In this document: piece by piece, positions 51,361-59,749 of the stretch | Layout: each line of letters opens with the position of its first letter | Numbering within the stretch: position 1 is the first letter of the stretch | Origin: Comamonadaceae bacterium | Lineage (GTDB): Bacteria; Pseudomonadota; Gammaproteobacteria; Burkholderiales; Burkholderiaceae_C | Assembly (NCBI GenBank): GCA_027486555.1 | Contig: JAIXOX010000013.1 | Span: 44,330 to 108,329 of the forward strand | Direction of reading: 5' to 3' | DNA length: 64,000 nucleotides | The notes under the pieces: generated by a model | Database searches by the model: none | What the model was told of the DNA's origin: nothing | Seen by the model: only the letters and a program-made list of their open reading frames with translations | Position numbers and translations under genes: made by a program

Positions 51361-52785
51361 TTAATGACAGGGCAGGGTGCGCAAGTCGGTCAGCGCGCCT
51401 GTGACCGCCGCCGCCGCCACCATGGCGGGGCTCATCAGGTGGGTGCGTGCGCCCAGGCCCTGGCGGCCTTCAAAATTGCGGTTGGTGCTGGAGGCGCAGC
51501 GGTCCCCGGCGTTCAGGTGGTCTTCGTTCATGGCCACGCACATCGAGCAACCCGCTTGCCGCCATTCAAAACCCGCTTCTTCAAAAATGCGTCCCAGGCC
51601 TTCCGCCTCGGCCTGCGCACGCACCATCGACGAGCCGGGCACCACCAAGGCGCGCACACCGGTTGCAACACGTCGGCCTTTCAAAAAACGCGCCGCATCG
51701 CGCAGGTCGTCAATGCGGCTGTTGGTGCACGAGCCAATGAAGGCGTGGCTGATGGGCAAGCCTTGCAAGGCCTGACCGGATTGCAGGTCCATGTAGGCCA
51801 AGGCGCGTTCCATGCCACGTCGGCGCTCTGGGTCGCTTTCATGGGCTGGGTCAGGCACCACGCCGTCGATGGGCACGCCTTGGTCCGGGCTGGTGCCCCA
51901 GGTCACGCGCGGGGCCAGCGTGCTGGCGTTCAGGCTGATCTCGCGGTCAAACACGGCGTCGTCGTCGCTGCGCAGCCAGCGCCACTGCGCCACGGCCGCG
52001 TCCCACTGTGCGCCTTGTGGCACGCGCGGGCGACCGTGCAAATAATCAAACAGCCGGTCATCGGGCGCTACGATGGCGCCCCGCGCCGCAGCTTCCACGC
52101 TCATGTTGCACAGCGTCAAGCGGCCCTCTACGCCCATGGCCCGAATCGCTTCTCCGGCGTACTCGATCACATGGCCCGAGGCCCCGTCGGCCCCGATCTG
52201 CGCGATCAGGCTCAGCACCAGGTCTTTGGCCGTCACCCCGGCAGGCATCTGGCCGTGCACCGTGACGCGCATGTTTTTTTGAGGGCGGTAAATCAGCGTT
52301 TGGGTGGCCAGCAGGTGTTCGATCTCGCTGCTGCCAATGCCAAAACCCAAAGCCCCCATGGCCCCGTGGGTGGTGGTGTGGCTGTCGCCCGCCGCCATCA
52401 CCATACCCGGCAGCACCCAGCCTTGTTCACTGGCCACCACATGCTCAATGCCCTGGCGCGTGTCCAGCATGTCAAACAGCTCAATGCCGTGCCGCGCGCA
52501 GTTCTCGGCCAGCGTGCTGACTTGCCGCGCCCGGTCGGCATCGACCAGCACCATGGTGCGTGCATTGCGCACGGGTGTGGTGGCGTTCACATGGTCTACC
52601 ACCGCAAAAGTGGAGGAGGGTCGCCACACCTTGCGCCCTTGCGCGTGCAAGGCGGCAAAGGCCTGTGGGCTGGTGTATTCGTTCAGCACCTGGCGGTCCA
52701 CGTACAGCAAAATTTGCCCGCTGTTGCCCAGCGGCCTGACCGTGTGCGCATCCACGATGCGCTGGTACAGGGTGCGAGGGCTCAT
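51361..52785 (-). CDS. 3-isopropylmalate dehydratase-type large subunit (LeuC paralogue)
   Basis: AGDSHTTTHGAMGALGFGIGSSEIEHLLATQ; AFIGSCTNSRIDDLRDAARFLKG; AGCSMCVAMNED Fe-S cysteines. Confidence 0.93.
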   Translation of the reverse strand: MSPRTLYQRIVDAHTVRPLGNSGQILLYVDRQVLNEYTSPQAFAALHAQGRKVWRPSSTFAVVDHVNATTPVRNARTMVLVDADRARQVSTLAENCARHGIELFDMLDTRQGIEHVVASEQGWVLPGMVMAAGDSHTTTHGAMGALGFGIGSSEIEHLLATQTLIYRPQKNMRVTVHGQMPAGVTAKDLVLSLIAQIGADGASGHVIEYAGEAIRAMGVEGRLTLCNMSVEAAARGAIVAPDDRLFDYLHGRPRVPQGAQWDAAVAQWRWLRSDDDAVFDREISLNASTLAPRVTWGTSPDQGVPIDGVVPDPAHESDPERRRGMERALAYMDLQSGQALQGLPISHAFIGSCTNSRIDDLRDAARFLKGRRVATGVRALVVPGSSMVRAQAEAEGLGRIFEEAGFEWRQAGCSMCVAMNEDHLNAGDRCASSTNRNFEGRQGLGARTHLMSPAMVAAAAVTGALTDLRTLPCH

Positions 52786-53342
52786 GGCTTGGGTGTTGCC
52801 GCCGGGCCTGCTGCATAGGCCGCGGTGGCCGCCACCACATCCTGAACGGCAATGTCGGCCGCTGTCAAACCCGTGGGCAGCACGATCACACCATCGGCAT
52901 CGACCACCACATGGTCACCGGGCATGAAGGTCACGCCGCCAAAGTGCACAGGCACATCGCGCTCGCCCGCACCGGTGCGGCTGCCGCGCTTGGGCACCGT
53001 GCCCAAGGCCTTCACGCCAATGTCGATGGTGTTCAGCTCATCGGCATCGCGAACCACACCGTGAATGACCAAGCCCGCCCAGCCATTGCGCGAGGCCAGC
53101 TCGGCCATCACGTCGCCAAACAAGGCCCGCGAAATCGAGCCACCGCCGTCAATCACCAGCACTTGGCCAAGGCCTGGCTGGCTCACGGTGTCGCGCATCA
53201 GGGCAATGTCTTCGTGGATGCGCAGGGTGCGAATGGGGCCGGTGAAGGCCCGTCGCAAGCCGAAACTTTGAAACAACACAGCGCAGGCCTGCGCGTCATC
53301 GCAGGCGTCGCACAGGTCAGTGGTTTTGGGTATGGCTTTCAC
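52782..53342 (-). CDS. RraA/HMG-aldolase family protein
   Basis: VLVIDGGGSISRALFGDVMAELASRNGWAGLVIHGVVRDADEL...GDHVVVDADGVIVLP. Confidence 0.93.
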   Translation of the reverse strand: MKAIPKTTDLCDACDDAQACAVLFQSFGLRRAFTGPIRTLRIHEDIALMRDTVSQPGLGQVLVIDGGGSISRALFGDVMAELASRNGWAGLVIHGVVRDADELNTIDIGVKALGTVPKRGSRTGAGERDVPVHFGGVTFMPGDHVVVDADGVIVLPTGLTAADIAVQDVVAATAAYAAGPAATPKP

Positions 53343-53345
53343 ACA

Positions 53346-54320
53346 TCAGTCCATGCGCACATTGGCGTCCTTGACCAGCTTGGCCCAGGACGCGCTGTCT
53401 TCGGGGATGAAGGCCGCAAACGACTCGGGCGTGCCGCCAATGATTTCACCGCCTTGCGAAGCGATTTTTTCGGCCACATCGGGCAGCTTCAAAATCGCGG
53501 CAATCTCGGTGTTCAAGCGCCGGGTGATGTCGGCGGGCAACTTGGCGGGTCCCAGCACGGCAAACCACTGCAGCATCTCGGCATTGGGCACGCCGGCTTC
53601 GGCCAGGGTGGGCACATTGGGCATCAAGGGCGAGCGTTTTTCGCTGGTGATGGCCAGCACCCTCAGCTTGCCCGCCTGGTAATGCGGCAGCACATTGGGT
53701 GGGCTTTCAAAGTTCAGGTTCACTTGGCCCGACAACAAATCCACAATCGCCTGGCCGCTGCCCTTGTAAGGAATGTGGTTCATCTGCGTCTGGGTGGCCA
53801 GCATGAAGCGGGCTGCTGCCAGGTGTTGTGCGCTGCCGCTGCCCGAGGACGCAAAGCTCAGGCCCATGGGCTTTTGTTTGGCCAGTGCCACAAACGATTT
53901 CACATCGGTGGCGGGCACGCCAGGGTTGACCGTCAACAGCAAAGGCGTGGACGCCACACGGATGATGGGCGTGAAATCCTTCACCACGTCGTAGGGCAGC
54001 TTGGGGTAAAGCGCCGGGGCCACCGAGTTGGAGTTGCTGTGGCCCAGCAGCAGCGTGTAGCCGTCAGGCCGGGCCTTGGCCACGATGTCAGCGCCCACGG
54101 TGCCCGCAGCACCGGCCTTGTTGTCCACCACCACCGACTGCCCCAGCCGCTCTTGCAGCTTTTGGCCAATGGTGCGGGCCAGCACATCGGTGAAACCACC
54201 GGGCGCAAAACCCACCACAATGCGGATGGGTTTGTCAGGCCAGTTCTGTGCAAAAGCGCCGGTGCTCAGGCACAGCGCCAAGGCCACAGCGGTGCGGCGA
54301 GAAATTTTGATCAAGTTCAT
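53346..54320 (-). CDS. Bug-family substrate-binding protein
   Basis: QNWPDKPIRIVVGFAPGGFTDVLARTIGQKLQERLGQSVVVDNKAGAAGTVG. Confidence 0.95.
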   Translation of the reverse strand: MNLIKISRRTAVALALCLSTGAFAQNWPDKPIRIVVGFAPGGFTDVLARTIGQKLQERLGQSVVVDNKAGAAGTVGADIVAKARPDGYTLLLGHSNSNSVAPALYPKLPYDVVKDFTPIIRVASTPLLLTVNPGVPATDVKSFVALAKQKPMGLSFASSGSGSAQHLAAARFMLATQTQMNHIPYKGSGQAIVDLLSGQVNLNFESPPNVLPHYQAGKLRVLAITSEKRSPLMPNVPTLAEAGVPNAEMLQWFAVLGPAKLPADITRRLNTEIAAILKLPDVAEKIASQGGEIIGGTPESFAAFIPEDSASWAKLVKDANVRMD

Positions 54321-54343
54321 GGGTTTTCTCTTTGTTGTCGCGG

Positions 54344-55312
54344 TCAGTCAATCTGTGCGCCAGAAGCTTTGACCACCACGGCCCACTTGGCCAGGTCTTT
54401 TTTCAGCATGCCGGCAAACTCAGCAGGTTGGGTAATCAGCACATCAGCGCCTTGCGCATTGAAGCGCTCGATCACGTCCTTGTTTTTCAGCACTTCTTGC
54501 ACATCCTGGTTGATGCGGCGAATCACGGCAGCCGGGGTTTTGGCGGGGGCAAACAAACCAAACCAGGGCGACACATCAAACTCTTTGAAGCCCCCCTCGG
54601 CGATGGTGGGGATGTTCGGGAAGTTGCCCGAACGCGCGCCGCTGGTCACCGCCACCGGGCGCAAGGTGCCGCTCTTGATGGCCCCGGACACCGAAGGCAA
54701 GCTGGTGAACACCATATTGATCTGGCCGCCCATCAGGTCCTGCATGGCGGGCGCTGCGCCACGGTAGGGAATGTGTTCGAGCTTGGTGTTGGCGGCGGCA
54801 TTGAACATGACGCCCAGCAAATGGTTCACCGAACCGTTGCCTGCCGAGCCAAACGTCAAAGGCGAGCGCTGACCTTGGTCTACCAGGTCCTTGATGCTTT
54901 TGACGGGGGAGTCGGGGCGCACCACCAACACAAAGGGCAGGGTTGCCAGCGTGGCCACTGGCTCAAAGTCTTTTTCGGGATCGAAAGGCAGTTTCTTGTA
55001 CAAAGCCGCGTTGATGGCGTGTGAACCGGCATAGCTCATTAGCAAGGTGTGGCCATCGCCTGTGGCCTGCGCCACATGCTCCATGCCCACGTTGCCACCC
55101 GCGCCTGCGCGGTTTTCGATCACCACCGCCTGGCCCCATTTCTCGCTCAGTTTTTGGCCCACGATGCGGGCCAGCGCATCCGACGCACCGCCAGGGGTTT
55201 GCGGCACCACAATGCGCACCGGTTTGGACAAAAATTCTTGCGCCAGCACAGCGCTTTGGCCCATGCACAGACCCAAAGCCAAGGCCAGTAAATTCAATCG
55301 ACGGTTCAGCAT
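54344..55312 (-). CDS. Bug-family substrate-binding protein
   Basis: FLSKPVRIVVPQTPGGASDALARIVGQKLSEKWGQAVVIENRAGAGGNVG; start at MLNRRLNLLALALGLCMG. Confidence 0.95.
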   Translation of the reverse strand: MLNRRLNLLALALGLCMGQSAVLAQEFLSKPVRIVVPQTPGGASDALARIVGQKLSEKWGQAVVIENRAGAGGNVGMEHVAQATGDGHTLLMSYAGSHAINAALYKKLPFDPEKDFEPVATLATLPFVLVVRPDSPVKSIKDLVDQGQRSPLTFGSAGNGSVNHLLGVMFNAAANTKLEHIPYRGAAPAMQDLMGGQINMVFTSLPSVSGAIKSGTLRPVAVTSGARSGNFPNIPTIAEGGFKEFDVSPWFGLFAPAKTPAAVIRRINQDVQEVLKNKDVIERFNAQGADVLITQPAEFAGMLKKDLAKWAVVVKASGAQID

Positions 55313-55423
55313 GTCTGCTCCAGAAAATGATCTGACAAGAATGACACGAAGCCCCTCCCGCGCTTGTCTCGCGGCGGACAAAATCGATGGGGGTTTACCC
55401 AAGGCCCGTGACACAATCAAAAA

Positions 55424-56248
55424 ATGATCATTCGCCAAATTGCAGGTGCCATGGGCGCCGAGCTGCACGGGGTCGATTTGACCCAGCCCCTGTCTGCCGA
55501 TCTGCAACATGGCATCCGCGACGCCTTGCTGCAGCACCAGGTCATTTTTTTCCGCGACCAGGACCTCGCGCCCGATCAATTCATGCGCTTTGCCCACACC
55601 TTGGGTCAGCCGGTCGAATACCCTTTTGTCAAAGGCCTTGACGGCTTTCCCTGCGTCATCGAAGTCAAAAAGCTCGAACACGAAAAAGTGAACTTTGGTG
55701 GCATTTGGCATTCGGACACCACCTACCTGGAGCAGCCGCCCATGGGCTCGATGCTGCTGGCCAAAGAGGTGCCGCCTTATGGGGGTGACACCTTGTTTGC
55801 CAACCAGTACACGGCCTGGGACACGCTGTCTGACACCATGAAATCGTTGCTTGATGGCCTGGTGGGCATCAGCAGTTCGGCCAAAGCCGATGTGTCCAAA
55901 ACCCGCGAAGACCGCATCAAAAGTGATGGCAAAGACAACGCCCCACAAGCGTATTTGGCCCACCACCCACTGGTGCGCACCCACCCCGAAACCGGGCGCA
56001 AAGCCCTTTATGTGAATGTGGCCCACACTTCGGGCATCGTCGGCATGACCGAGGCCGAAAGCACGCCTATCCTGAACTTTCTGTTTCAGCACCAAGTCAA
56101 GCCCGAGTTCACCTGCCGCTTTGTGTGGCAGCCCCACTCGCTGGCCGTGTGGGACAACCGTTGCACCCAGCACAACCCCGTCAACGATTACCACGGTTTT
56201 CGCCGGGTGATGCACCGCATCACCTTGGCTGGTGACACACCCGTTTGA
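55424..56248 (+). CDS. TauD/TfdA family alpha-ketoglutarate-dependent dioxygenase
   Basis: GAELHGVDLTQPL, WHSDTTYLEQPP (HxD), RFVWQPHSLAVWDNRCTQHNPVNDY. Confidence 0.94.
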   Translation: MIIRQIAGAMGAELHGVDLTQPLSADLQHGIRDALLQHQVIFFRDQDLAPDQFMRFAHTLGQPVEYPFVKGLDGFPCVIEVKKLEHEKVNFGGIWHSDTTYLEQPPMGSMLLAKEVPPYGGDTLFANQYTAWDTLSDTMKSLLDGLVGISSSAKADVSKTREDRIKSDGKDNAPQAYLAHHPLVRTHPETGRKALYVNVAHTSGIVGMTEAESTPILNFLFQHQVKPEFTCRFVWQPHSLAVWDNRCTQHNPVNDYHGFRRVMHRITLAGDTPV

Positions 56249-56300
56249 TAATGTTCGCCACGGCCATGCAGGCTACTTTTTTGATCGACAGGGAGCGTGT

Positions 56301-56879
56301 GTGAAATTCAAGATGTCCGAGAAATCGCTGTTCGCGGTGCTGCTGCGCTCGCCATGGTGGATCAGTTTTGTGTTGGTGGCTGTGATCGCCTTGGTGGCCG
56401 GGGCCTTGTTGCCCCCGCAGTACGCGGGTGTGGGCATGTTGGGGGGATTTCCCTTCTTTGTGATCGGTTGCATGGCCCTTTGGCGTCAGCGCAATTTGCC
56501 CAGCGCAGCCAAGACCGAACAGGTTTTGCAAACCCTGGCGACCATGAATTGGCGCGACTTTTCTGCCCTGCTGGAGACTGCATTCACCCGACAGGGCTAC
56601 AGCGTGATGCTGCTGAAAGGCAACGCCGACATGCAGCTCGAAAAAAAGGGCGTGCTCACCGTGGTCAGCGCCAAACGTTGGAAGGCCGCAGCCTTGGGCA
56701 TTGAGCCCTTGCGCGAACTGGTGGCTGAGCGCGACCGCCTGCAAGCGCCCAACAGCGTGTGCATCACCCTCGGGCAAGTCAGTGCCAAAGCCAGTGACTT
56801 TGCAGCGCAAAACCGCATCACGCTCATCTCGGATGCCGATTTGGTGGTCTTGACCGCAGGCGCCTTCAAAACCTTGTGA
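56301..56879 (+). CDS. membrane-anchored Mrr_cat-like (restriction-endonuclease-fold) protein
   Basis: Two N-terminal TM segments; MNWRDFSALLETAFTRQGYSVMLLKGNADMQLEKKGVLTVVSAKRWK...GIEPLRELV...A..FAAQNRITLISDADLVVL. Confidence 0.72.
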   Translation: MKFKMSEKSLFAVLLRSPWWISFVLVAVIALVAGALLPPQYAGVGMLGGFPFFVIGCMALWRQRNLPSAAKTEQVLQTLATMNWRDFSALLETAFTRQGYSVMLLKGNADMQLEKKGVLTVVSAKRWKAAALGIEPLRELVAERDRLQAPNSVCITLGQVSAKASDFAAQNRITLISDADLVVLTAGAFKTL

Positions 56880-56883
56880 AGCC

Positions 56884-57303
56884 ATGACCGCTGAACATCC
56901 AATCTTCGATGCCCGAGCCCTCAAGGCTTTGGGCGAAGCTTCAGCCCCCAGGGCCTGCACCTGCGCTGTGGGGGCCTGCACCGGATGGGAAAGCGTCACC
57001 GAAGACCGCTGGCCTGCAGCGCAAATGAACCGCCTGGGCACTTTGCGTGCAGCGCCTGCCGACCCCTATGCGGGGGCAGACGCGGAGCCCACCTTTGAAG
57101 AATTTCACCCAAATGGCACGCGCTACGAGTCTCCCAACGCACCGATTGCGCCACGGTTTTTTCCGTACAACCGCTGCGACGTGCTGGCCTGCAGCCAATG
57201 CCAACAGGTGTTGCTCAGGTACACCGAATTTGGCGGCTACTACGTGGACCACCGCGTGCGTGCGCTGCAGCCCCAACTGGTGGTCGAGACCCCCAAGTTG
57301 TAG
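56884..57303 (+). CDS. hypothetical protein with paired cysteines
   Basis: ORF 139 aa; ACTCAVGACTGW and CDVLACSQCQQVLLRYTEFGGYYVD. Confidence 0.7.
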   Translation: MTAEHPIFDARALKALGEASAPRACTCAVGACTGWESVTEDRWPAAQMNRLGTLRAAPADPYAGADAEPTFEEFHPNGTRYESPNAPIAPRFFPYNRCDVLACSQCQQVLLRYTEFGGYYVDHRVRALQPQLVVETPKL

Positions 57304-57313
57304 GCCGGGCAAT

Positions 57314-58282
57314 TCAATCGGCCTTGATGCCGTTGTCGCGCACCACCTTGGCCCAGGTGTCGATCTGCCCGTCGATGAAAGTTTTGGCTTTTTCAACGCT
57401 GCCGCCTGAAATTTCAATGCCTTGCGCCACCAGGCGTTTGGACACATCGGGGTTGGCCAAGGCCTTGTTGAGCTCTTCGTTCATGCGCTTGACAATCTCG
57501 GGCGGTGTTTTGGCCGAGGCCAACACAGCCCACCAAGCCGGTGCCTCAAAGCCGGCAAAGCCCGCCTCGGCAATGGTGGGCACATCCGGAAAATCAGCCA
57601 CCCGCTTGGCCGAAGTGACAGCCAGCGGCCGCAAGCGCTTGCTGTCGATGTGCGGCTTGTTCAGGAAAACCGTGCTCATGGTCAGGGGAATGTGCCCGGC
57701 AATGGCATCGTTCATCAAGGGGCCGCCGCCTTTGAACGGCACATGGTTGAACTCCATGCCCCCGTTTTTGGCCATCAAAGCCATGGCCAGGTGGCCCAGG
57801 CTGCCGTTGCCAATGGTGCCAAACGAAACGTTCTTTTTGGCCTTGGCGGCGGCCACCACATCGGCAAATGTTTTGTATTCGGTGCCCACATGGGTCGACA
57901 GCATCATGGCCGAAGTGCCCACCAGCACCAGCGGCACCAAGTCTTTTTTGCTGTCATAGGGCATGCTGGCCATCAAGCTCTGGTTGACGCCGTGCGTGTC
58001 AAACACCACAGCAAAGGTGTAGCCATCGGCCGGTGCACTGAGCACGCTGGCCGTGCCAATCACGCCCGAGGCACCGCCCTTGTTTTCCACCACCACGCTT
58101 TGGCCCAACTGCTGGGAAAGCGGACCCGACAAAATGCGCGCCACCTGGTCCACCGAGCCACCCGGTGGAAACACCGCCACCAGTTTGATGGGCTGCTTGC
58201 CAGGCCAAGCCTGTGCCCACGATGCCAGTGGCAAGCAAGCCAACAGGGCCGCGCAGGCCCAACGTGAGATCTTTGTTTTCAT
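57314..58282 (-). CDS. Bug-family substrate-binding protein
   Basis: KQPIKLVAVFPPGGSVDQVARILSGPLSQQLGQSVVVENKGGASGVIGTASV. Confidence 0.95.
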   Translation of the reverse strand: MKTKISRWACAALLACLPLASWAQAWPGKQPIKLVAVFPPGGSVDQVARILSGPLSQQLGQSVVVENKGGASGVIGTASVLSAPADGYTFAVVFDTHGVNQSLMASMPYDSKKDLVPLVLVGTSAMMLSTHVGTEYKTFADVVAAAKAKKNVSFGTIGNGSLGHLAMALMAKNGGMEFNHVPFKGGGPLMNDAIAGHIPLTMSTVFLNKPHIDSKRLRPLAVTSAKRVADFPDVPTIAEAGFAGFEAPAWWAVLASAKTPPEIVKRMNEELNKALANPDVSKRLVAQGIEISGGSVEKAKTFIDGQIDTWAKVVRDNGIKAD

Positions 58283-58429
58283 GAGCAACACCTTCAAAAA
58301 TTCAACAACAAACAGTATCGGCGCTGAAGCTGTTTTGGCCTTGAGCGTATTCCCTTATGGATCCTGCTCTGCGAGAGTTTGACGTGAAAGGTTTGTTTTG
58401 GGTTGAGCGATCAGTCATGCCCTCGCTTT

Positions 58430-58506
58430 GTGGTGGCCCCGCCCTCGGGGCGATTGTGTGTGGTCTGCGAGGGTTTTCGCGACGGGGGCGTCGCTCCTAC
58501 AGGGGG
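58430..58506. repeat. BIME-like element (copy D), same family as 7174-7392
   Basis: GTGGCCCCGCCCTCGGGGCGATTGTGTGTGGTCTGCGAGGGTTTTCGCGACGGGGGCGTCGCTCCTACAGGGGGG. Confidence 0.88.
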
Positions 58507-58519
58507 GATGTCCTGTCTT

Positions 58520-58597
58520 TGTGGGAGCCCCGCCCCCGGGGCGATTGTGGGTGGTCTGCGGGGGGTTTCGCGACGGGGGCGTCGCTCCTACAGGGGG
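58520..58597. repeat. BIME-like element (copy E), same family
   Basis: TGTGGGAGCCCCGCCCCCGGGGCGATTGTGGGTGGTCTGCGGGGGGTTTCGCGACGGGGGCGTCGCTCCTACAGGGGG. Confidence 0.9.
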
Positions 58598-58621
58598 GGC
58601 TCACAGACTTGGCTTGGGCGT

Positions 58622-59683
58622 TTAAACCGTGGCAATCGGGGTGGCGGGTGAGCCGATGGCACCCGGCAGCCGCAGGGGCGGCGCTGTCAATAAAAAGCGC
58701 GAACGGCCAGCCTGGCGCAAGTGTTCTGCCAAGGGTGTCAGGTGCCAAATTTCACCCAAATGAACCCCCAGCTTGAACAAACAATGCTCGTGCAAAGGCA
58801 AAGAAGCGCAGCTGCCCGCCTGGGGTGTCGAGGGCAAGCCTTCGACCGCGTAGTTGTCCGCAATCAATGCCACCAAACCCGAATCGGTGATCCATTGCAA
58901 CAACTTCTCGTCGCGTCCCTCCAGCACCGCGCACGAATGCTCCACGGCGTGCGGGTCGGGGTTCTTGTTCATCTCGAGCAGCATCTGCGCAAAGCCCGTG
59001 TGCAGGCACACCATGTCGCCGTGCTCCACCACCACCTGGTCTTTGCGCATGATGTCCATCAACATGTCGTAACCCACACACACCCGCTCGCGCCCCAAGT
59101 GGGCGTGCAGGTCAATCATCACGGCACGCCCCTGCACACAGCGCTCGGACATTTTTTCGATGCCCAGCGCCTTGGCCTGTGAGGTCGATTCGCGGGCAAT
59201 GTCGGGAAAGCCAAAAATACCCGCCCCTTCGGCGCTGCGCGGTCCCACCACATCGGTGCCCGCCCGAAACCCGTTGTAATAAACCGGCTCGGGCACACCA
59301 TCGCCATTGGCGTCAAACATCGAACCCACATGGGCCAAACCATCCCACTGGGTGCTGTATTGCAAATGCATGATCACCAAATCATCACAAATCACATCGG
59401 TGCAATCGGGGCTGTTGCACCACAGCTGGTAGTTCATGTTCGGCTGGCCCTCGCGCAAAGTAGGGCGCAAGACGGGAGGCTGGCGGCGTGGGTTCAGCAC
59501 ATTGCCCCCCGGAAAATCCAGCGGCAGGCTCAGGTTGAAACTTTGACCCGTGCGCACCTCGGCCATGCCCTGCAGCACCTTTTCAGGCGTCAGCCAATTC
59601 ATGCGACCGCATTGGTCATCGGGGCCAAAGTCGCCCCAATTGGAGCCGGGTGGGCGTTGTTTCCAGCGAGGTGAAGTGGACAT
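58622..59683 (-). CDS. cyclase family protein (kynurenine formamidase-like)
   Basis: MNWLTPEKVLQGMAEVRTGQSFNLSLPL; GLAHVGSMFD...IDLHAHLGRERVC; VVEHGDMVCLHTGFAQM. Confidence 0.88.
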   Translation of the reverse strand: MSTSPRWKQRPPGSNWGDFGPDDQCGRMNWLTPEKVLQGMAEVRTGQSFNLSLPLDFPGGNVLNPRRQPPVLRPTLREGQPNMNYQLWCNSPDCTDVICDDLVIMHLQYSTQWDGLAHVGSMFDANGDGVPEPVYYNGFRAGTDVVGPRSAEGAGIFGFPDIARESTSQAKALGIEKMSERCVQGRAVMIDLHAHLGRERVCVGYDMLMDIMRKDQVVVEHGDMVCLHTGFAQMLLEMNKNPDPHAVEHSCAVLEGRDEKLLQWITDSGLVALIADNYAVEGLPSTPQAGSCASLPLHEHCLFKLGVHLGEIWHLTPLAEHLRQAGRSRFLLTAPPLRLPGAIGSPATPIATV

Positions 59684-59749
59684 GGCGGTCTCCTTGAAAT
59701 GGGGTTGAGTTTCCATCATCGCAAAATCCAGCACCAACCGTTGTCCGGC

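Noticed and set aside
50743-54767. Long plus-strand ORFs (691 and 618 aa) opposite the LeuCD/RraA/Bug genes
   Set aside because: Antisense frames over coding genes with convincing motifs; translations show no domains.
54344-56215. 623-aa minus-strand ORF interpreted as a fusion protein
   Set aside because: Only the 54344-55312 portion is a Bug protein with a signal peptide start; the N-terminal extension is antisense to the TauD gene.
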